Origin: Ephydatia muelleri
Taxonomy: Eukaryota > Porifera > Demospongiae > Spongillida > Spongillidae
Assembly: GCA_013339895.1 (NCBI GenBank)
Contig: JABACO010000006.1
Coordinates: forward strand, 10,346,756 to 10,410,755
Length of the DNA: 64,000 bases
Direction of reading: 5' to 3'
A model generated the notes under the pieces. That model was not told the origin of the DNA, did not search any database, and saw only the letters and a list, made by a program, of their open reading frames with translations. Position 1 is the stretch's first letter. The number at the start of each line of letters is the position of its first letter. The position numbers were made by a program, and so were the translations under genes. Of the stretch, positions 1 to 18,270 are shown piece after piece.

Positions 1-374
1 TGTGTGTGTTGTGTGTGTGTGTGCACGCGCGTGTGCGTGCGTGCGTGTGTGTGTGTGTGCGCGCGTGTGTGTATGTGTGTGTCGTTGTCTTTGTCTTCTT
101 GGACTGAAGGATAGGAATGTGTGGACAGTTACAATGGTGGATCCTATGCTGTAGGACCACTTCCAATGGAAGTACAGTAGGTATCACTGCACCCAGAAAT
201 GATATAATGCTTGGACTGCCTTTGCCATATCCAATGTGCCAGTCAAAATGATTGCCCACACCCACCCAACATGCCAGCCATAGACCACACCCAACTTGCA
301 GTGGTGTGCGACAGAGGCAACGGATTGGTTAAGACCACACCTAATGTGCAATGGAGTACTGTTTTCAACATGTA

Positions 375-408
<34 letters not shown>

Positions 409-833
409 TTCCCTCTTCAATTCATTGTACCACCAGTTTACTTGAGTGCACCTGCACATCTCCATATATGCTGTGTTTAATCAGTGCAGTGCTGGATTAA
501 AACATTGTACACAAAATGACAGCACAACTAAGGAAGCATGTGTGTGTTTGTGTGCATGTGTGTGCTTTGTGTGCATGTGTTTGTGTGCATGTGTGTGTTT
601 GTATGCATGTGTGTGTTTGTGCATGTGTGTGTTCATGTGTGTGTTTATGTACATGTGTGCGTGTATGTGGGTATCGTGTGTGTGTCTGTGTGTGTGTAGA
701 TGGTGTGTGTATGTGTGGGTATCAAGTGTATGTGTGTGTGTGCGGATGGTGTGTGTATGTGTGGGTATCGAGTGTATAAGGAAGGTTTTGCAGAGCCAGA
801 AATGCACCATTTCATTCACGTTTATTCCTTTAG
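1..833. repeat. TG-rich intronic repeat, poly(C) tract and minisatellite
   Basis: This stretch lies upstream of the first recognisable MASK exon and is probably intron. Positions 1-82 are (TG)n with CG variants. Positions 376-405 are an uninterrupted run of 30 C. Positions 539-775 are a degenerate TG/GCATG minisatellite that includes repeated TGTGTGGGTATC-type units. I see no credible exon here; the open frames are low-complexity translations of the repeats. Confidence 0.8.
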
Positions 834-6846
<6,013 letters not shown>

Positions 6847-7446
6847 GTGGGTGTACTGGCTTTGCGTACTGGGTGGGCGTACTACTGGGTGCACATACAG
6901 ATGGGTGTACTGGTTGGGGGTACTAGGTGGGTGTACTGGGTGGGTGTACTGGGTGGGTGTACTGGGTGGGTGTACTGGGTGGGTGTACTGGGTGGGTGTA
7001 CTGGGTGGGTGTACTGGGTGATGTACCAGGTGGGTGTACTGGTTGGGGGTACTAGATGGGTGTACTGGGTGGTGTGTACTAGGTGGGTTGTACTGGGTGG
7101 TGTGTACCGAGTGGGTGTAACAGGTGAGTGTACATACTGGCTGGGCATACTGGCTGGGCATACTGGCTGGGCATACTGGCTGGGCATACTGGCTGGGCAT
7201 ACTGGCTGGGCATACTGGCTGGCTGGGCATACTGGGCATAGGCTGGGCATACTGGCTGGGCATACTGGCTGGGCATACTGGCTGGGCATACTGGCTGGGC
7301 ATACTGGCTGGGCATACTGGCTGGGTGTACTGGCTGGGCATACTGGCTGGGCATACTGGCTGGGCATACTGGCTGGGCATACTGGCGGGTGTACTGGCTG
7401 GGCATACTGGCTGGGCATACTGGCTGGGCATACTGGCTGGGTGTAC
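6847..7446 (+). repeat. 13-bp minisatellite starting at a 5' splice site
   Basis: Two sub-families of 13-bp units are arrayed: GTACTGGGTGGGT (about 6900-7130) and TACTGGCTGGGCA (about 7135-7446). The first bases after the exon end (GTGGGTGTACTGG) are themselves a unit, so the array begins exactly at the donor. It is intronic. The long open frames on both strands are artefacts of a 13-bp period without stop codons. Confidence 0.9.
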
Positions 7447-8033
7447 TTTTTGTGCAAAAACAGAATCCCATTATTTTCATGTTTGGTTAGGTAAAGAGTA
7501 ACTATCAGAAATGTGTAATGTAACTTATGGGTTCTCACGTGGCATGCTGTGTGCAAAATAAAGATACCAACTTTACCCACACCTATGGCAGCATCTTTCT
7601 ACTCTCTTTTTGTTGTGACTGTCACGCTGTTGATTTGTATATGGCATTTCCAAGCTGTGTCTAAATTGCGTGTTGTGTGCTTGTCCTTTTGTCTAGCTTT
7701 CTGGTCTACATGTACACACGCCGTGCAGTGTCCTATTTTATTAAGTTGCATGGCGTTTTAGATAATTAAATTATACTGTTTGGTTGAAGGAGATTTAATG
7801 ATTATACTGAATTATGATTGTTGTAATATTATGCAACTTGAAGTGTACGTCATCGACTGAGTGGAAATAGATGATGGGACTGTGTTGTCGCTTTATTGTA
7901 TTGCCCAGAAATAATTTTGATTCACACCATACAGTGTAGGTGTCGTGATAAAAATGCAATGAGATTGTGTACCTACCCATTTGTGCATCGACATACCTGT
8001 ATTGAAATTCTCCTGCTGCTTTGTACAATGCAG

Positions 8034-8523
8034 GCTAAGAAAGCGCGTGAGCAAGCAGCATTGAAGAACGCACAGATCCTGTTTGAAGAACTCGACGCGG
8101 AGAAGGAGAAGAAAGAGAACAAGAAGAAAGCGGCTGCAAAGAAACGGAGCAAGAGGAAAGAAAAGAAGCGCAAGGAGCAAGCTGAGAAGGCCGAGAATGC
8201 AGTGAGTGCTCTCAACAGCTCGTACCAGGCAGCCCCACATGCACGCACAGTCAGCCTCTCTTTTTAGTGGGTGAAAGTATAGGAAAGGAGTGAAACTCCT
8301 GGGACAAGGGTGCCACTGTAGTACCAACAGACTGCATTATATTATGGGCATAGTGTAGACAGCACACTACCTGTATATATTTGTATGTTGAACCAATTGT
8401 GCGGTTGTGTTTTGTAGGGCACCCAAAGCTGTGAGGTAGATGACCTTGCTCCAGTTGACAGTCGTCGTGAGGATATAGAGTGTTCCTGCGAGTCTTATAG
8501 CAGCGCACCTCAAGACGATGAAG
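8034..8523 (+). CDS. MASK: MASK-like gene, charged helical segment (2 exons)
   Basis: Exons 8034-8201 and 8418-8523. The first continues directly from the ankyrin block and reads KAREQAALKNAQILFEELD followed by a Lys/Glu-rich helix (about 50 residues). It corresponds to the DRQAAEANKNASILLEELD plus basic helix of ANKHD1/ANKRD17. It is probably a coiled coil, and the basic stretches could act as a nuclear localisation signal (inference). The second exon is acidic and Ser/Cys-rich and ends in phase 1 at GAAG|GTGATC. The region between exons is an ordinary intron. Confidence 0.85.
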
Positions 8524-8542
8524 GTGATCTAGCCAACTAACA

Positions 8543-8576
<34 letters not shown>

Positions 8577-8870
8577 GTTGAAAGATATGCACTGGGGTAG
8601 AAGATTGTCACCACAGCATTGTAGTTAAATGCTAATAAAGATAATTCTAGTTTGTTTTCATTGTGATTGTTTGCTTAGGCCATGTGTGTTCAATGTACAC
8701 TGTGTGAGCTACAGTTGTAGTTTGCTAGCATTTAGTACAATGTTGTAAATGTTGTGTTGATAAAACCCTTGATATGATGATTGTTCTCTGTATTTGAGCT
8801 ACTACTGCATTCCACACCACCATTGGACGTTGCCTTGGTGACATTTTATTATCCATTTGCTGCTTTCCAG
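8524..8870. repeat. Intron with a 30-nt poly(G) tract
   Basis: Positions 8546-8575 are an uninterrupted run of 30 G soon after the donor at 8524. Nothing else recognisable lies before the acceptor at 8869-8870. Confidence 0.8.
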
Positions 8871-11109
8871 ACCGTGTCTCCAACAGACTGGAGAAGACGG
8901 GAGGAGGAGGAGGTCGTCCCGTAGTCGAAGGACTGGAGGACTCGGACGACCAATTTGTGGATGCCCCTCTGGAGCATCACCAGCCCGTCGACACACACAG
9001 TAAGTACCCTACACACAGTAAGTACCCTACACTCACTACCATCACCAGCCTGTCGACACACACAGTAAGTACCCTACACACAGTAAGTACCCTACATTCA
9101 CTACCATCACCAGCCCGTCGACACGCAGTAAGTACCCTACATTCACTACCATCACCAGCCCGTCGACACGCAGTAAGTACCCTACACTCACTACCATCAC
9201 CAGCCCGTCGACACACACAGTAAGTACTCTACACTCACTACCATCACCAGCCCGTCGACACACACAGTAAGTACCCTACACCCACTACCATCACCAGCCC
9301 GTCAACACACACAGTAAGTACCCTACACCCACTACCATCACCAGCCCGTCGACACACACAGTAAGTACCCTACACTCACTACTGTGTGCCGCCCAGACAC
9401 GTTCAGACCACTGCGCAGTTGAACTTATCAGTAAAGTAATTAATGCATGTCTCCTAAACAAGTAACCAGTAAGGTTATTAAAGTAATGAACGGTCAAAAA
9501 TCTTCTCGTATGAAGACAACCATATATGGGAAGTTGCATCAACATCTGAGATGGAACTGTCTATTTGCTGGTTGAATTGATATGGATTGACCCGTGTGTG
9601 CTCAAAATAAATTGCATACAATAGTATTATAGGGGATATTTTTCACAATCCCTTTCTGGTGAGTGGTTATCTCTACCTTATTGAGAAAGGGTTGGATCAT
9701 GTATTGCTTTCATTGCTATGCTTAAAATACACTTTGGATGCGCCACTGTGAGTGTGTGTTGTAACACACATCCTGAAACAGGCCGTTTGTTTTTCCCTAC
9801 ACACGTGTCTTGAAGTCATCAAAAAGTTCCTTTTATCAGTGTAAATACATGTAGGCGTACAGTATACTGTGTTAACACTCTTCATTATTTATTTATTGTT
9901 GTCGTCTTCTTCTCTTCCCCTTTCCTTCACGCACACTTCCACCACCTGCAGAAGTGAACTCGAGGGAGCCAAGGTCGGCCTCTCAGCAGTCCGCTGGGTT
10001 GAACTCAGCTGCCCACCACAGCGGTGTCGACAAGCTGGCCATGGCCGCATTGTCGGTTGTGGCGACGGGTCAGGATGCCGGGAGTAGACAGCCGAGGGTG
10101 CAGAGCACGACGGAGGAGAAGCGCGAGAAGGCAAAGAAGCAGCCGCAGCAGAACGTCCAGCCAAAGGGGGGCGGTGACGCCAAGCCCAAGCAACCCGCCC
10201 AACCAAAGAAGCAGGACAAACACCCCCCCGCCATCATTGCCACGAACCAGAAGAATCAAGGTGGAACGAGCAATCATGGAGGCAGTAACGGGAAAGGCCA
10301 CCATATTGAGTCAGAGCAGCTGCACGTCCCTCCAGTGCCAGGAAAATTGGGCAACAACCAACCATCGAACAACAAGGCGAAGAGCATTCAGACCTGAACA
10401 GTATCAATCACGTGCAGTCCAGGGAAGCGGACAACTCCTTACCCAAGTCATCGGGGAGCGTGAAGGCAAGAGCAGGAAGCTTATCCCAGAAACAGCTGGA
10501 TGAGCTCTCTGTGCAGACCGTTGCCCAGACGAGCACCTCGGAGAGCTCCCTGCAGACGCGCAACCATTCGAAGTCGCCTTGCCAGTTGCCGAGTGCTGGT
10601 TTGGGAAAGCTGGACAGTTCCCAGTCCGAGTCTAGCAACAGCGACTGGGGTAGTGAGGAGATGGAGGCGGAGGAGATGAGGATTATTGCTATGTCCAGGA
10701 CAGATGACGATAAACTCAGTAAGTGTGCTGTACATGTAGATGTACATGTAGTTAATTGTGGGAAATGGATTTTTGCAATTTGTTTGTAGCCTGATTGATA
10801 AAATGCAAGCGGGCATTGAAGGCACATGTGAATCTATATTTATTAGCAGTTGCATAGGTTGGAGTATTGCAGTAGAAGCACGCAAGCACTTGTGTGCTCT
10901 AAAAAAAAAAATCCTTTCTAGTGAAATGTGTTTCAGTTCTTATTATTAATCTTTGGATCAACTCTTTTAGGGTCTCAGCACATGAAACCAAGTGGAGGGG
11001 GAGGGGGCGTCGCTCGACCATCGGCTACTGCTGGTGTACCAACGTCTGCAGTGACCACGACCTCATCGTCTGTTACTCAGAGTTGGCAAGAAGTCACCAG
11101 GACAACAAG
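8871..11109 (+). CDS. MASK: MASK-like gene, Ser/Gly/Pro linker (3 exons, one frame slip)
   Basis: Exons 8871-8999, 9952-10718 and 10971-11109. The middle exon is disordered, rich in Gln/Lys/Pro then Ser/Glu (SSNSDWGSEEMEAEEM), comparable to the Ser-rich acidic stretch before the KH domain in MASK proteins. The frame used up to about 10,340 runs into TGA at 10,395. The convincing frame downstream (EHSDLNSINHVQSREAD) is offset by -1. Either a base is missing, or a short unrecognised intron (for example 10,261-10,391) removes the slip. The last exon ends with SWQEVTRTTR, corresponding to GWKEVVRRSKK directly before the KH domain in human ANKHD1. Phases 1, 1 and 2 at the flanking junctions close correctly. 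Confidence 0.8.
9000..9379 (+). repeat. 45-47 bp minisatellite carrying ten GTAAGT splice donors
   Basis: The last about 25 nt of the exon plus the first about 22 nt of the intron are tandemly reiterated. The hexamer GTAAGT occurs at 9000, 9018, 9065, 9083, 9128, 9173, 9220, 9267, 9314 and 9361, mostly 45 or 47 nt apart. Each is preceded by a copy of the exon end CCAGCCCGTCGACACAC. The exon frame stays open through the array until TAA at 9221. Only the donors at 9000 and 9018 keep the downstream frame and precede that stop; the second adds six residues. Confidence 0.92.
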
Positions 11110-13063
11110 GTACAGCTTACTCTTCTCTCTGTTGGCTCAATGCTCGTATTTTCATTCATTATACAGTACAGTAAATGGTCACTAATCAGTTGTCCTATTC
11201 ACCAACATAATCCATACTGTGATTAACACTTTTTTAATCTAGTGTCTTATGATTCACTAATTATCTCACCGTGCACTGTGCGACAAAGGTATTTGCACAA
11301 CGTAATGGGCTAAATATAAAGTATGTTGGTTACTTAAATGCACTACACATGTTGATGGGCAGATTTCGATGAACATGCTGAAAGGCTATGCCTAAATGTG
11401 CCTGTGTAAAAAGAGCTAGCGATACGAGTGCTGGTTTGGGAAGTACGTTGAATAATCACTGTAAATTGTACGCCTGCATGTATTTATACACAACATACTT
11501 GCGATACTTCTCACGTAAGCACAGTTTCATCCCACTTGCTAAGTCCATATGTAACAAGCTGCATGTGCTCGTATGAAACTCATACCTTCCTATCTGCCCA
11601 CCGTTAAGAGGGTGGTGTAAGCAGCAAGCAGTATACCTCAACACTCTACAGGTGCATGTAGCAGGGGAAAGCGACCCATAGTTGGTAACACTGTTACTTA
11701 ATGGTCGACCATCCTACTTTAAAATGGACACAGGAGCAGGTTTTACTACTGTAATAGCAAAGACTAGTAATGAAAACTACACAATGTGAAATTCCATAGG
11801 CAATTACATGGCCATGAAACCAGAGACTTCCTGTAGAAGGGTGCTTGAAGGTATTTCGGAAGAGTAAAACCAATTCAACATCACAGCATGTGCTTGGCCT
11901 TTGCATGCCATTGCTTGGAAGCCCAGTAATAGAGTCCCTTTGTTTAGTTAAGCGGCTAGAGAGTATTAGTCCCATCTTTGAGAGTATGTTTGCCTGAGTA
12001 ACTTGGCAAGGTTGTGACAAGCTTATGACAATTTTTTGTTCACGGTTGGGGTATGTTTATTGCAACCGTAACAAAAAGGGCTTGTATTTTGAAACTATTT
12101 TTTGCTTGAAACAACCTGTTACAAACTTGTGGCAAGGAAGATAATTTTATATATTGCTCAGTACCCTTGCTTCCATCATAGATATTGGAATTACCGGTTT
12201 GGTATTGCATAGTTGATGTCTCCCATAGTTATGCCCTTTTTTTAAGTCTGTTTCTCGTGTGTCTGGAGGTACTCGTTTTTTTTTTCTTTAGTTTTGAACG
12301 TCCACAACCCAGTTCATTGATCTCACCATTTATCTAGTTCTACAGTATATCAAGTGGGTGTTGCTCTTTCATGGCTAAAAGTAGCTACACTATTGTCCCG
12401 GCTTGAACCGGCTGCCGTAGCAGTTATCCAGGCCCTAAATATGGGACCCCTGTGAAACTGGAACAAACTGCACTAAATTGTGCCTGTGCCAACGTTGAAC
12501 TATAGATCTTTCAAAAAAGGTAGCATGTCGAGAGACCACACCAACGACCCTCATCAAGAAGACTGGGAGTTCATCAGGCACATTCAAGAACATATGGCTA
12601 CCACTTTGCAGTGATTTTTGTGTTTGTGTACTATGTAACTCTTTTGTGCATGCGTGTACAATAGGCCTGATACGACCAATATTTTAGACTGGGAACAAGG
12701 TGCAGAGACCCTGTGGTGTTTGTTGTGTTATTTACCACGCTAGCATGAAAAGATAGTGCCAGAATTTGTACGAACTCCAAATATTGGATCGAAATGAAAA
12801 TATGTATACCTTTTTTGAGCCTACAGTACACACTAGGAAAATTTTCCGAGACGCTAGTACCCTTGTGAATTCTAACAGGTGCAGTATCTGAACGAAAGCT
12901 CATAAGAAGGTAGTATTAGCACCAAACATTATGTAGAGAGTTCAACTGTACAGAAAAGATCTATTTAGCTGTTCCAACTAATTTCCAAAATCTGAGTTCG
13001 ACAAAATAGGTATAAAAAGTACTTGATTCTCATGGAACCGATGTTAAGCGACAATGGTTAGCT

Positions 13064-13095
<32 letters not shown>

Positions 13096-13699
13096 GCATT
13101 TGAACCTCGGATATCACAAAAGTTTCAACCGCCGCACTTACAAATGCAACGCAACACTGTGCACGCTAGAGTACCATGACCATGTTCCTGACAACTTAGG
13201 CCACCTGGAACAGACAGGGGTGTGGACCATTGACAATAATGGAATGGAGTTAATAGTCTTACAAAGCACCCAGCCGACCTCTCACTTCATTAGAGAGCAA
13301 CCACTCCACACTGCCATTGTGTGCAGCCGAATCGAGCACCTTTGCAGCTGTGTCACCCGCATACCTGTTCCCTCTCGATGACCCTCCCAAGCAAGTCTGG
13401 TCTTGCTGTATGTGTCAGTGATGGATGTATGTCAGCTCTGGCCACACCCACATAGCACAACTCTTAACATTCTCGTGATCCTTACGCCAAGTTCTGTGTG
13501 CTTCATTTAGAGGAGTCTGCGTATGTTGTGTCTTGACACTGGAATGAATGACTAGAGCAATACCAAGACGTATTTCACTGTCTGATTCAGTATAGCAGGT
13601 TAATTTCTCGTTGCATGGAAAAGGACATTACAGACTAAGCCATGCGTACTCTTGAGTATTGCGGTTCATTAGATCTCATCCTCTCTCGTGTCCCCCCAG
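11110..13699. other. 2.6-kb MASK intron, no gene seen
   Basis: A long intron before the KH exons. It contains a 22-nt poly(G) run (13,075-13,096) and otherwise unique AT-rich sequence. The open frames in it are short and unlike proteins. Confidence 0.6.
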
Positions 13700-14372
13700 G
13701 AGTGTGCAGTTGACCATCCCGAATGCTCTTGTTGGTCGCATCATTGGAGTCGGAGGTGTCAAGATTAACAACATTCAGGTGAGGCTGTTGTTTTTATTTG
13801 TAGCCTGCACTGCGTTTCAGTCACATCACTGCATCACGCTGAGAGACAATAATATACTGCGAACATGAAAGTAACTTGTCTTTTTCTACTCCTTTTACAA
13901 TATGTAATTCCCAATCATTACGTCTGACATTGCATGCCATTGTTGCAGTGTATGTGTTTTACAATAATGCAGACATAGGGAACACGTGTGTGTATGTCTC
14001 TACGTGTGTGTATGTCTCTACGGGGGGTTATTACCTCAATGTACATTACAGCTGGCTCGATCAACAATACAGCGTTAATTATTTTCTGTAGTTTTACAGC
14101 TCATGGAATGTGTAGAGGAAAATATTGGCTCTTTTTCCAAAGCCTCCATTTCAATTAGATAACGGAAGTAATACTAATACTAAGCATGCGAGTGCTCACG
14201 GCCTAGCAAAGGGGGCAGTTTAATCAAACCACCATCATACTGACAGGGAGGAATGTTGCAGTGCATTGTTACTGCTGTCAATTTTGTCCTTGTAGGAAGT
14301 ATCTGGTGCGCAGATTATATCTCCCGCGGTTCCAGCAATACTAGGACACCAGAGAGGATCGTAACAATTAAG
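13700..14372 (+). CDS. MASK: MASK-like gene, KH domain (2 exons, GC donor, frame slip)
   Basis: Exons 13,700-13,778 and 14,296-14,372. The first encodes VQLTIPNALVGRIIGVGG, a KH core with the IGxxG nucleic-acid-binding loop, then VKINNIQ. The second begins EVSGAQI, matching EFTGAHI in human ANKHD1, and ends PERIVTIK. The two halves are in different frames and join only if one C is missing from the CCC at 14,323-14,325. The intron after this exon starts with GC (AAG|GCATGT at 14,373), a GC-AG intron. KH domains bind single-stranded RNA or DNA. Identity is clear; whether the protein is intact is uncertain. Confidence 0.85.
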
Positions 14373-14653
14373 GCATGTATATATGTGCATGTGTGTGTGT
14401 GTGTGTGTTGTGTGTGTGTATGTGTGTGTGTGTTTGTTATTTTGCATGTGTGTACATGTACATGGTGCAGCATATGGTGTGCATGTAGCATATATTTACA
14501 TTCATGTGCAAAGATGATAGTGAATTCAAGTGACACTTAGATGCTCTTTTGTTTTACAAACATGAGCTGGTGATGTGTGTGGGGGCTGTGTATACTGTAC
14601 AACTACATGTAGGACTGTGTACTTAATGCACTACTCTCCCGATATTTGTACAG

Positions 14654-16360
14654 GGCACTCAGCGTGCCATATCAAAGGCGCAGGAGATGATCGAAGAAGC
14701 CATCACTCATCCGGATAAAGACCTCGAAGTCCTCCCTCTCCCGCATTCACGCAGCCTCACCTCGTCCCCTTTAGACGCCAGAACCGAAGACTCGTCCTTT
14801 GCTGCACGCCCGGGCTCACCTAACCACTCGTTGGGCAAGGTCGCCTCGGACGCTCAGTTGCACTTGAAAGCGGTCAATCCATCCCCTGCTGCCTCTAGGA
14901 AGATGCCACTCCCGGTCCCCATGCCATCCACCTTGTCCGAGAGCAGTCGTTACCTGTCAACGGACTCGAGCACCACCACAGGCAAGGTCGGGCATCGAAA
15001 GCATTACCGCCACCCAGCCGGCTTCCAAGGGGTTTTCAGAGGCCGTCATGACAAGCCGACCTTCTGCCTGGGCCCCCCCCTAAGCGACAAGAAGACGTGC
15101 CTCCGCCGCCCAGACCTGCGGTTGTGGAGACGCCTCCTTCCCAGCCCGCGCTTCGACCTGCCCCTCTGCAGAATTCGTCGGGCAGCGGGTCGTCCTGGAG
15201 CACTCCCGCCCAGACCTCTGCTGCGGCTGTTCAGCAGTCGGCACTGCAGGCAGTTGACATGGGTGTGCCCGGCAAAACCACGCAGGGGGTGCGCTGCAAG
15301 TCATCTGAGCCCCTGGAGGTGGAGGTGCCCGAGCCTGCGACGACGGAGCTCCCCCACCCGCTCCTCACATAAAGCACTCGCGTTCCTTCTCCGACCCTGC
15401 CGGGGTGTTGGATGTCACGCCTCCTGACGAAGCCATGCCCACCGAACCGGGCTCGGTCCCACTGGATACCAGGCTGAAGGCGTTCCCGTCCAGCACACCC
15501 GCTGGTGTTTCGCCTCGTGTCTCCGGGCAGGAAAGCAACGTCGAGAGCCTCCGCGACTCCATCGTCGGGGGGCGACGGCAATGAGCCGTCGGCTTCCGTT
15601 GAGCAGGCACCTGCAAAAGAGAATTCTGAGGGCAAGAGACCAGACAGCAAGGAAATGAACTTGGCTGTCAGCAGTCCTAGCTCTGCCGGGGATCAGTCAG
15701 TTCCGAAGACGACCAAGACCGTTGCTGTCATCACGCCAACGCCAGTATGTGTAGTGTGACATCACGTATGTGGCAGTGCGGATTTATGAGAACTTGAATC
15801 GGTGTTGGCTTATCCTATATCATGGGGTGGACTATGTCAGAGTGTTGTACACAGTGTGCACGATCTGCACATGTGGTTATGCGGGTCTTATAGGATTGGA
15901 TGCACATATGTGTTGTATGCCTTTTGTGACGACTTTTGTGTTTTCAGCACACATTCCAGCCATCCAGCATGGCACCGCCAACATCGTCCTCTGAGGCTGT
16001 AGCAGTCCATGCAGAGTCTTCGTCTAGTGCTCCGTTTGGAGTGATTGGCCCGCCGAGAAGAGGAAGTGTGCCCAGTAATGGAGCTGGTCGTTCACGCAAG
16101 CTTGCCTACGGTATGCGGTACTCGCATCACGCCTGTAGTTCTACCGTATGTGTACTTGCCTGTTGTGTGTATGGGTTTGTGTTTGTGCCTGTGTCTAATT
16201 ATTCAATGCATACACATTTGCATTCTGTACAGGAAATGGAAACTTTTCTACCTACCACCCATCCCAGGAGGGGTACGCAGGATGCGAGTTCACGCCAGAC
16301 AGACCTGAACCATTCTTTGTCCCTCACTCTGCTGGCAATGAGAAACCCTTCCGATCCCAG
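14654..16360 (+). CDS. MASK: MASK-like gene, end of KH and disordered tail (3 exons, frame slips)
   Basis: Exons 14,654-15,744, 15,948-16,110 and 16,233-16,360. The start, AISKAQEMIEEAITHPDKD, is the last KH helix, aligning with TRQATQLINALIKDPDKE of ANKHD1. The rest is Ser/Pro-rich disordered sequence. In the first exon plausible coding moves between frames at about 14,960-14,990, within the C8 tract 15,073-15,080, at about 15,350 and near the G6 run at 15,567-15,572. Protein-like pieces in successive frames include PKRQEDVPPPPRPAVV, HSRSFSDPAGVLD and GNEPSASVEQAPAKEN. These slips sit at GC-rich or homopolymer sites and could be assembly errors or real decay. The last two exons join cleanly. 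Confidence 0.75.
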
Positions 16361-16612
16361 GTACTTCTTTCTGTCACTCCCCTTTATCTCCCCCTCCCCT
16401 CCCCCACTCCCCACATTCGTGTGTTACTTTTTAAATGTTTATTTCTATAATAATCATATTATTATTTTGGTGATGGAAGTATTGCGTGTTGTGTTTTGTA
16501 TTGAGCACGGAGTGTAAAACGACTGAAGGTATTGATTGATATGCAAGAGTCTCCTTGCACTTCAGCTGTTGCATCCCTTCACTACTTTTTTATTTTTATT
16601 TCAATAATACAG

Positions 16613-18191
16613 CAGCATGCCTGTTCCTCCATGGCTATCCTCTATTCCTGAGGCAGACAGAGCTCGAAATTACAGCTGGATGGGAGCGGTGAGTTGTATT
16701 GTGAGGCATGATGACTGAAAGGCGCGTGTGCATATTGTTTTTGTGTGTGACTGAAGAGTGACAGTGGTTGTTGCTGTACGTGAGAATGAAATGGGACGAA
16801 TTTTATTAACTTATTTCTAATGCAGTAAACCTCGGATAACTTTGGGTTCTAACGGACTGTGCTCAAATTAAGGCTAAGTCTGATGTAACAGAAGATCCAT
16901 CTCTGACTTAAAAAACATCATCAGAATTAGTTAATCCCTATATGGCCAGGCATTGTCACCCTAGGGTGACAACAACTCCAAACGATGTTGTAATAATTTA
17001 GGGTTATCAAATACCATATACCATGTGATGCAATATTATGCCACAAAAAAAAAAAATCCAGTTCTAACACTGTTTTGTGTATTGTTGCATGTATGCATTT
17101 ACACGAATAAATAAGCCGTTACCAGCACCCCTTCAAATAGGCCTTCGGCGTTATTGCTTGCGCCCATGTAGCACCGAAGTTTTCCATCATCTTTTAATAG
17201 CTGCATCATCTTTCATGTGAATGGTGGCGACCCAACCTTTTGGTGCCCCGACCGCAAGTAGCCGCCATATTCTAAATGGTTTATTGATTATTTAATCATT
17301 AATGATTTATTAATGCATAGATGTGTGCCACTCTAGGTGGTAGGCGTTAAACTTTTCTTACCGCTAGTTTTTAGCCATCCTGCTTAAATGTCAGTTAATT
17401 TATCTAGTCTGGTGGGATAATTGTGAAATCAATAACACTGAAAATGCATTGCCAGCACTTTCTATGTCAGTTTTTGTTGTGTATAAAGATTTCATAACTA
17501 AATATCTTCAAATTATGAATTTTGTTGTCCTGGAGTGACATCTGTCACCCTAGGACGACAGTGGATGTTCAGGGATTAAGAAGCATTTAATACAAAATAG
17601 ATCATCACTTTGGGCTAAGCCTGTAATATTTTTATTTTTATTTTGCTCCTTTGTTGGCATCTTGGTTGCAAGTGCCAACAAAGGAGCAAATAAAAATAAA
17701 AATATTACAGGCTTAGCCCAAAAGTGATGATCTATTTTGTATAAAATGCTTCTTAATCCCTGAACAGCCACTGTCACCTATCTTGTTTCAAATAATATGC
17801 CTGAGGCATCGTGTGTATGTACATGTATTCACTAATTCATCCCACTGCACACATGACGCACACACACAGCACCCTGGAGTTCATCCTACCAGTTGCCCCC
17901 CCTCAAGTTGTCTACTTTGCGAAGCCAGCGGAAGACTTACTGCCTCCAGGAGACGGCGACCAGTGGATGGACAGGAACGCTCAATCGGGAGGCCTGTACG
18001 GCCCAGTGGGCAGTGTGGGGTACGGCAATGTGACCAGCCATGCCCACCGGATGCATCAGAGCATGGGCTATGGTGACTATGGCCTCCCTCTCCCCAAGCA
18101 CAATGGCAATGTATGGGCGCACCCCCACCAGACTCAGGGTAGTCCCCTGTCGAGCCCAACAATTCCACAACAGGGTTTCCAGCCCCACCAG
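16613..18191 (+). CDS. MASK: MASK-like gene, disordered tail (2 exons)
   Basis: Exons about 16,613-16,688 (SMPVPPWLSSIPEADRARNY) and about 17,870-18,191 (VAPPQVVYFAKPAEDLLPP then Gly/Tyr/His-rich sequence ending in GFQPHQ). The donors at 16,689 and 18,192 are good. The acceptor of the first is a tandem CAGCAG, and neither choice gives the protein-like frame from the preceding phase-0 junction. The second has a similar phase mismatch. The exact exon starts are therefore uncertain. The segment corresponds in position to the Pro/Gly-rich C-terminal region of ANKHD1. Confidence 0.65.
17557..17775. mobile_element. Intronic foldback element, about 100-bp arms
   Basis: Near-perfect inverted arms (17,557-17,658 and 17,674-17,775) flank a loop of about 15 nt. 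Both arms carry GGATTAAGAAGCATTTAATAC or its complement and a CTCCTTTGTTGGC block. A related sequence with TAATCCCT and TGTCACC lies at about 16,930-16,975, suggesting a repeated family or a remnant end of a larger element. It is non-coding. Confidence 0.75.
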
Positions 18192-18270
18192 GTGCGTGCT
18201 GACACATGTTGATCGTTGTTGCTTGCTGTTTAATCTTTATCCCGTACGTTTGCACCAATCCAACACATAG

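Noticed and set aside
9869..10304. Alternative frames over the MASK linker (GTG-initiated or antisense)
   Set aside because: The exon phases and the match to the sequence before the KH domain select the frame used; the others are GC-rich shadows.
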